Assembly: GCF_000701425.1 (NCBI RefSeq)
Contig: NZ_JNIW01000100.1
Coordinates: 1 to 6,797, forward strand
Length of the DNA: 6,797 nucleotides
Source: Deinococcus frigens DSM 12807
Lineage (GTDB): Bacteria; Deinococcota; Deinococci; Deinococcales; Deinococcaceae
Direction of reading: 5' to 3'
Made by a program: the position numbers and the translations under genes. Shown here one piece after another: positions 4,275 to 6,797 of this stretch. Positions within the stretch are counted from its first letter, which is position 1; each line of letters starts with the position of its first letter. A model generated the notes under the pieces. It was not told the DNA's origin, ran no database searches, and saw only the letters and a list, made by a program, of their open reading frames with translations.

Positions 4275-6275
4275 ATGACCCAACCTGATGATGCGCCACA
4301 TGATCTGGCCGCTGCCGAGCAAGTTCTGCAGCCTGAAACCCAGCCGACCGAACCGCTTGATGCGCTGACGCCGCCCACAGAGCCGACGCCGCCGCTTGAA
4401 ACAGAAACGCTGGATGATCTTACTGACAAGCAGCGCGAGGACGATCTGTTGGATGTGGACTACGCCTTTCCCTCTCCGCCGGATGGAGGCGGTGTGGACG
4501 GCGCAGGTTTTGAGGCCACCACTGCTGAAATCCTGGAAAGCTCAGAAGCTGGGGAAAGTTCACTTGATTTCTTCGACTCTGGTCCTTCAGACAGCTCAGC
4601 CGAGTTGGAGAATGCCGTGGGTGAAGATGGGCCAGAGGGTCCAGAAAGTTCAGCACCTTCAAGCAGCCCGGCCCCTTTAGACCGCGATGCAGGCGCAGCA
4701 CCTGTCTCCACCACGGGCAGCCGGGTTGATGAAGCACGTTCAGATGCCGCAGAGCCACTCAATGGGACAGATCGTGGGTTGGACGTCGCGCCTCCAGCGG
4801 GTCTCCCTGACCTCTCCGGCTTTGTGACTGGCGAGCTGGAAGAAGAAACGTACGCGCCAACCGTCGCCCCGCAAGGGCCACAGGTAGGCGAAGTGGTCAG
4901 CGGCTATCAACTCAATCAGGACCTGGGACGCGGCTGGTTTACCGCCAATGCGCTGGGCGCTGGTCCCAGCGTAGATGTGTATGTGCGGCCCCAGCCGCTG
5001 TGGGCCGGGTTGCGCTCCCACCGTCTGCTCCCCAGAGTGACCCCGGTGGGCGATCTCTGGGTGCTGGCCCCCACTGAGGGGACGCCGCTGACCCTGCCGC
5101 TTGATCCCGACGCAGCGCAGTCGTACCTGACTGACCTGGCCCGTTTGCTGTTTGCGCTCGAAAAACAGGGCTACGCCGTCACTGACCTTGATCCGTTCAG
5201 CGTTCAATTGACCCGCGAGGGATTGAAATTGAGGCTGCCGCCGCAAGTGGCCCGGCTGGGCGAAGCAGCTCAACCCACCTTGCGCGACAATTTTACACCG
5301 CCTGAGGTGCAAGAAGGGCAACCCGCACAGGCAAAAAGCGGAGTGTATTTACTGGGCGCATTGTTTTTCCAGTGGCTGACTGGGTGTCCCCTGCCCACCG
5401 AGGGGCCGTCATCCGTCGTGCTGGCAGGCGTCAATGCATCGGGCGTGCCGCAACTCCTGAGTGGGATGCTGGCTCCCTTGCCGCAGCGCCTGACGCCCAC
5501 TGAACTGCTGGCCGCCCTCAAGACGGCGGCAGCCAGACTGCCGGTCTATGGGTTGGCGGCGGCCACCGACATCGGCCTGAACCCCGAACGGCCCACCAAC
5601 GAGGATGCTTACGGGTTCGTGTGGCACCAGACCGGGCAACACGGCGGCGGAGCAGTGACTTTGCGGGCCGTCGTCTCGGATGGTATGGGGGGCATGGCGG
5701 CGGGTGAAGTGGCCAGCCAGGCGGCAGTACGGGCCTTTCTCGGTTCAGGGGCGCCCACATTGGAGGCCCAGGTCTGGGAGGCCAATGCTGCGGTCTTGGC
5801 CGATATGCAGGGCCGGGACGGAGGCTGCACGCTCACCGGCGTACAGATCTGCGGTACGCAGTTGCAACTGGGGCATGTGGGCGATACCCGCGCGTACATG
5901 GCTCAGGGCGGCGCAGTGCAGCAGCTCAGCAAAGATCATTCTTATGTAGCGGCCATGGTTGCCAGCGGTCAGATGACGCCGGAAGAGGCCCAGGTCAGCC
6001 CGGAACGCAACAAGGTTCTGCGTTCACTGGGCAGCTTGCGGGCCGCACAGGACAATTATGTTCAGGTTCTTCCAGAGCCGCTGGAGTTGCCTGTGGGCAG
6101 CCGTGTCCTCTTAATCTCAGATGGGATCTGGGGTGAGGTGCCGCCGCCTGTGCTGCACGATCTTTTGCTCCAGGAACCTTCGCTACAAGGGATGGTGGAC
6201 CGCCTGATCGAACTGAGCCTGGCGTCGGGCGCACCAGACAACGCGACTGCTTTGGTCATTGAACGTGTGAGGTGA
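4275..6275 (+). CDS. PP2C-family phosphatase with N-terminal pseudokinase domain
   Basis: This 666-aa protein should remove phosphate from Ser/Thr in proteins, using two metal ions. Residues 1-200 are acidic, Ser/Pro/Thr-rich and probably disordered. Residues about 209-420 look like a degenerate kinase: GYQLNQDLGRG resembles a Gly loop, VTDLDPFS (302-309) stands where HRDIKPDN would be, no DFG is found (LPP at 321-323), and FTPPE (340-344) with LLGALFFQWLTG (359-370) matches the region after the activation loop. The PP2C domain spans about 430-664, with NED (442-444), DGMGG (469-473), GDTRAY (536-541), SDGIWG (615-620) and APDN (653-656), so its metal-binding Asp residues appear present. The usual GTT step reads GCT at 517-519. 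The domain order is unusual, since many PP2C proteins are the catalytic domain alone. The start is 1 nt after the FHA stop with no strong SD, so translation is probably coupled. Confidence 0.94.
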   Translation: MTQPDDAPHDLAAAEQVLQPETQPTEPLDALTPPTEPTPPLETETLDDLTDKQREDDLLDVDYAFPSPPDGGGVDGAGFEATTAEILESSEAGESSLDFFDSGPSDSSAELENAVGEDGPEGPESSAPSSSPAPLDRDAGAAPVSTTGSRVDEARSDAAEPLNGTDRGLDVAPPAGLPDLSGFVTGELEEETYAPTVAPQGPQVGEVVSGYQLNQDLGRGWFTANALGAGPSVDVYVRPQPLWAGLRSHRLLPRVTPVGDLWVLAPTEGTPLTLPLDPDAAQSYLTDLARLLFALEKQGYAVTDLDPFSVQLTREGLKLRLPPQVARLGEAAQPTLRDNFTPPEVQEGQPAQAKSGVYLLGALFFQWLTGCPLPTEGPSSVVLAGVNASGVPQLLSGMLAPLPQRLTPTELLAALKTAAARLPVYGLAAATDIGLNPERPTNEDAYGFVWHQTGQHGGGAVTLRAVVSDGMGGMAAGEVASQAAVRAFLGSGAPTLEAQVWEANAAVLADMQGRDGGCTLTGVQICGTQLQLGHVGDTRAYMAQGGAVQQLSKDHSYVAAMVASGQMTPEEAQVSPERNKVLRSLGSLRAAQDNYVQVLPEPLELPVGSRVLLISDGIWGEVPPPVLHDLLLQEPSLQGMVDRLIELSLASGAPDNATALVIERVR

Positions 6276-6290
6276 CCAGAGGCGCTGGTC
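6274..6290. terminator. Short hairpin at the operon end, weak terminator candidate
   Basis: GACCAG (6274-6279) and CTGGTC (6285-6290) form a 6-bp stem with a 5-nt loop, starting inside the phosphatase stop codon. The downstream sequence has no real U-tract (only CTTTCAATTC some 14 nt later). It may slow or protect the 3' end, but it is not a convincing intrinsic terminator. No better one is seen before the transposase. Confidence 0.3.
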
Positions 6291-6292
6291 CG

Positions 6293-6457
6293 GTGAGACG
6301 GGGCTTTCAATTCGAGTGGACTTGCAAAGCGGTGCCGTAGATCGAGGACGACGGAAAGCCGACAGCGATTGTGCTGAAAGGCAGCAGCATCGTGAGCCTG
6401 CTACCGACGCTGCTTGGCAGTCTCCGGACTAAGCCGCACCTGGGGAACACGGTCTAG
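6293..6457 (+). pseudogene. Possible remnant of a small broken ORF
   Basis: Reading from GTG 6293 gives 15 codons to a TAG at 6338, then the same frame stays open for 38 codons to TAG 6455. The second part (starting IEDDGKPTAIVLKG) has a protein-like composition. I cannot name a family. It could be debris of a gene lost near the IS insertion, but an open run of this length is not rare by chance in GC-rich DNA. Confidence 0.2.
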
Positions 6458-6477
6458 AAACCTTTGATGTCACAGAG

Positions 6478-6797
6478 TAGGGCTTACGCGAAACTGGACA
6501 AATTTGAGATTCTGAGCTGATGGGAAGACCTCGGAAAGTCAGTCGGCAACGGTACTGCGAGTTTTTGGCTGCCACACAGATCAACCGAACGCAAACCTAT
6601 TTTGCCGATCACATCGACGATTTTGCTCATGACGCAGTTCAGCGGTACTTGCAAGGAGATCGCCTGACGGCAGCGGAGCTGTGGACGCAGGTGCGCCCAC
6701 ACGTCCAATTCAGCGACAGGGGCTATGTCATCTTCGATGACAGCGTCATGGACAAGAACCATTCACGACGCATGGCATTGGTTCGCAAACAGTGGAG
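6478..6797 (+). mobile_element. Left part of an IS701-type insertion sequence
   Basis: The transposase that begins at 6520 runs off the window, so only the left part of the element is present. A plausible left end is near TAGGGCTTACGCG at 6478-6490, about 40 nt before the ATG, but without the right end the inverted repeats and target duplication cannot be defined. Base composition is less GC-rich here than in the signalling genes, in keeping with a mobile element. Confidence 0.6.
6520..6797 (+). CDS. IS701-family transposase, N-terminal part (truncated by window)
   Basis: The first 92 codons of a DDE-type transposase are present. It starts MGRPRKVSRQRYCEFL, followed by a helical region with QINRTQTYFADH (20-31), then YVIFDDSVMDKNHS (69-82) and ALVRKQW at the window end. 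The FDDS/T-x-x-DK block followed by a LVR-x-Q segment is typical of transposases annotated as IS701 family, common in cyanobacteria and found in Deinococcus; one of its Asp residues (73 or 74) should be the first catalytic acid. The protein would cut and paste its own element. Frame is intact as far as can be seen, so the copy may be active. The SD is weak, which is common for transposases. It has no link to the signalling genes beyond proximity. Confidence 0.85.
   Translation, partial: MGRPRKVSRQRYCEFLAATQINRTQTYFADHIDDFAHDAVQRYLQGDRLTAAELWTQVRPHVQFSDRGYVIFDDSVMDKNHSRRMALVRKQW

Noticed and set aside
4740..5321. Minus-strand open frame of 193 codons inside the phosphatase gene
   Set aside because: No recognisable motif, no ribosome binding site that stands out, and the plus-strand frame is clearly coding through this region.
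463..6275. Type VI secretion or tellurite-resistance locus
   Set aside because: The kinase/FHA/phosphatase/VWA set recalls both, but no T6SS structural gene and no TerD/TerC-type gene is present in the window.
1..6797. CRISPR array, tRNA or rRNA genes, radiation/desiccation response motif
   Set aside because: I saw no regularly spaced repeats, no tRNA- or rRNA-like stretch, and no good match to the Deinococcus response palindrome upstream of the operon.

Overview
The window holds a compact, plus-strand, four-gene module for Ser/Thr phospho-signalling, followed by the start of an insertion sequence. GC-rich coding sequence, AGGAGG/GGAG-type ribosome binding sites, short intergenic gaps and an IS701-type transposase fit a high-GC bacterium. 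My best guess is Deinococcus or a relative, but this is inferred from style, with no marker gene to confirm it.

Layout. Bases 1-462 are mostly non-coding. They contain a strong hairpin that looks like the terminator of an upstream gene (107-147), a candidate promoter with a small palindrome in its spacer (198-225), and a possible 26-codon leader ORF (390-470) that overlaps the first structural gene. Four genes then follow with gaps of 4, 18 and 1 nt: a von Willebrand factor A (VWA) protein (463-1851), a membrane-anchored zinc-ribbon Ser/Thr kinase (1856-3451), a zinc-ribbon FHA protein (3470-4273), and a PP2C phosphatase carrying an apparent pseudokinase domain (4275-6275). Bases 6276-6519 hold a short hairpin, a weak trace of a broken ORF and perhaps the left end of an IS. 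From 6520 an IS701-type transposase runs off the window edge.

How the parts could work together (inference). The kinase writes phosphothreonine, the FHA protein reads it, the PP2C enzyme erases it, and the VWA protein is a metal-dependent adaptor or substrate. The VWA C-terminal tail has three closely spaced KTxxL motifs (Thr with Leu at +3), which are plausible kinase sites and FHA docking sites. The kinase and the FHA protein start with the same kind of CPxC...CxxC zinc ribbon. The phosphatase contains a kinase-like fold that has lost its catalytic residues, which could let it sense or bind the kinase. The set resembles the TerY-P triad (VWA, kinase, PP2C) and the kinase/FHA/phosphatase circuit of type VI secretion, but no ter or T6SS gene is visible here. 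The output of the system cannot be read from this window.
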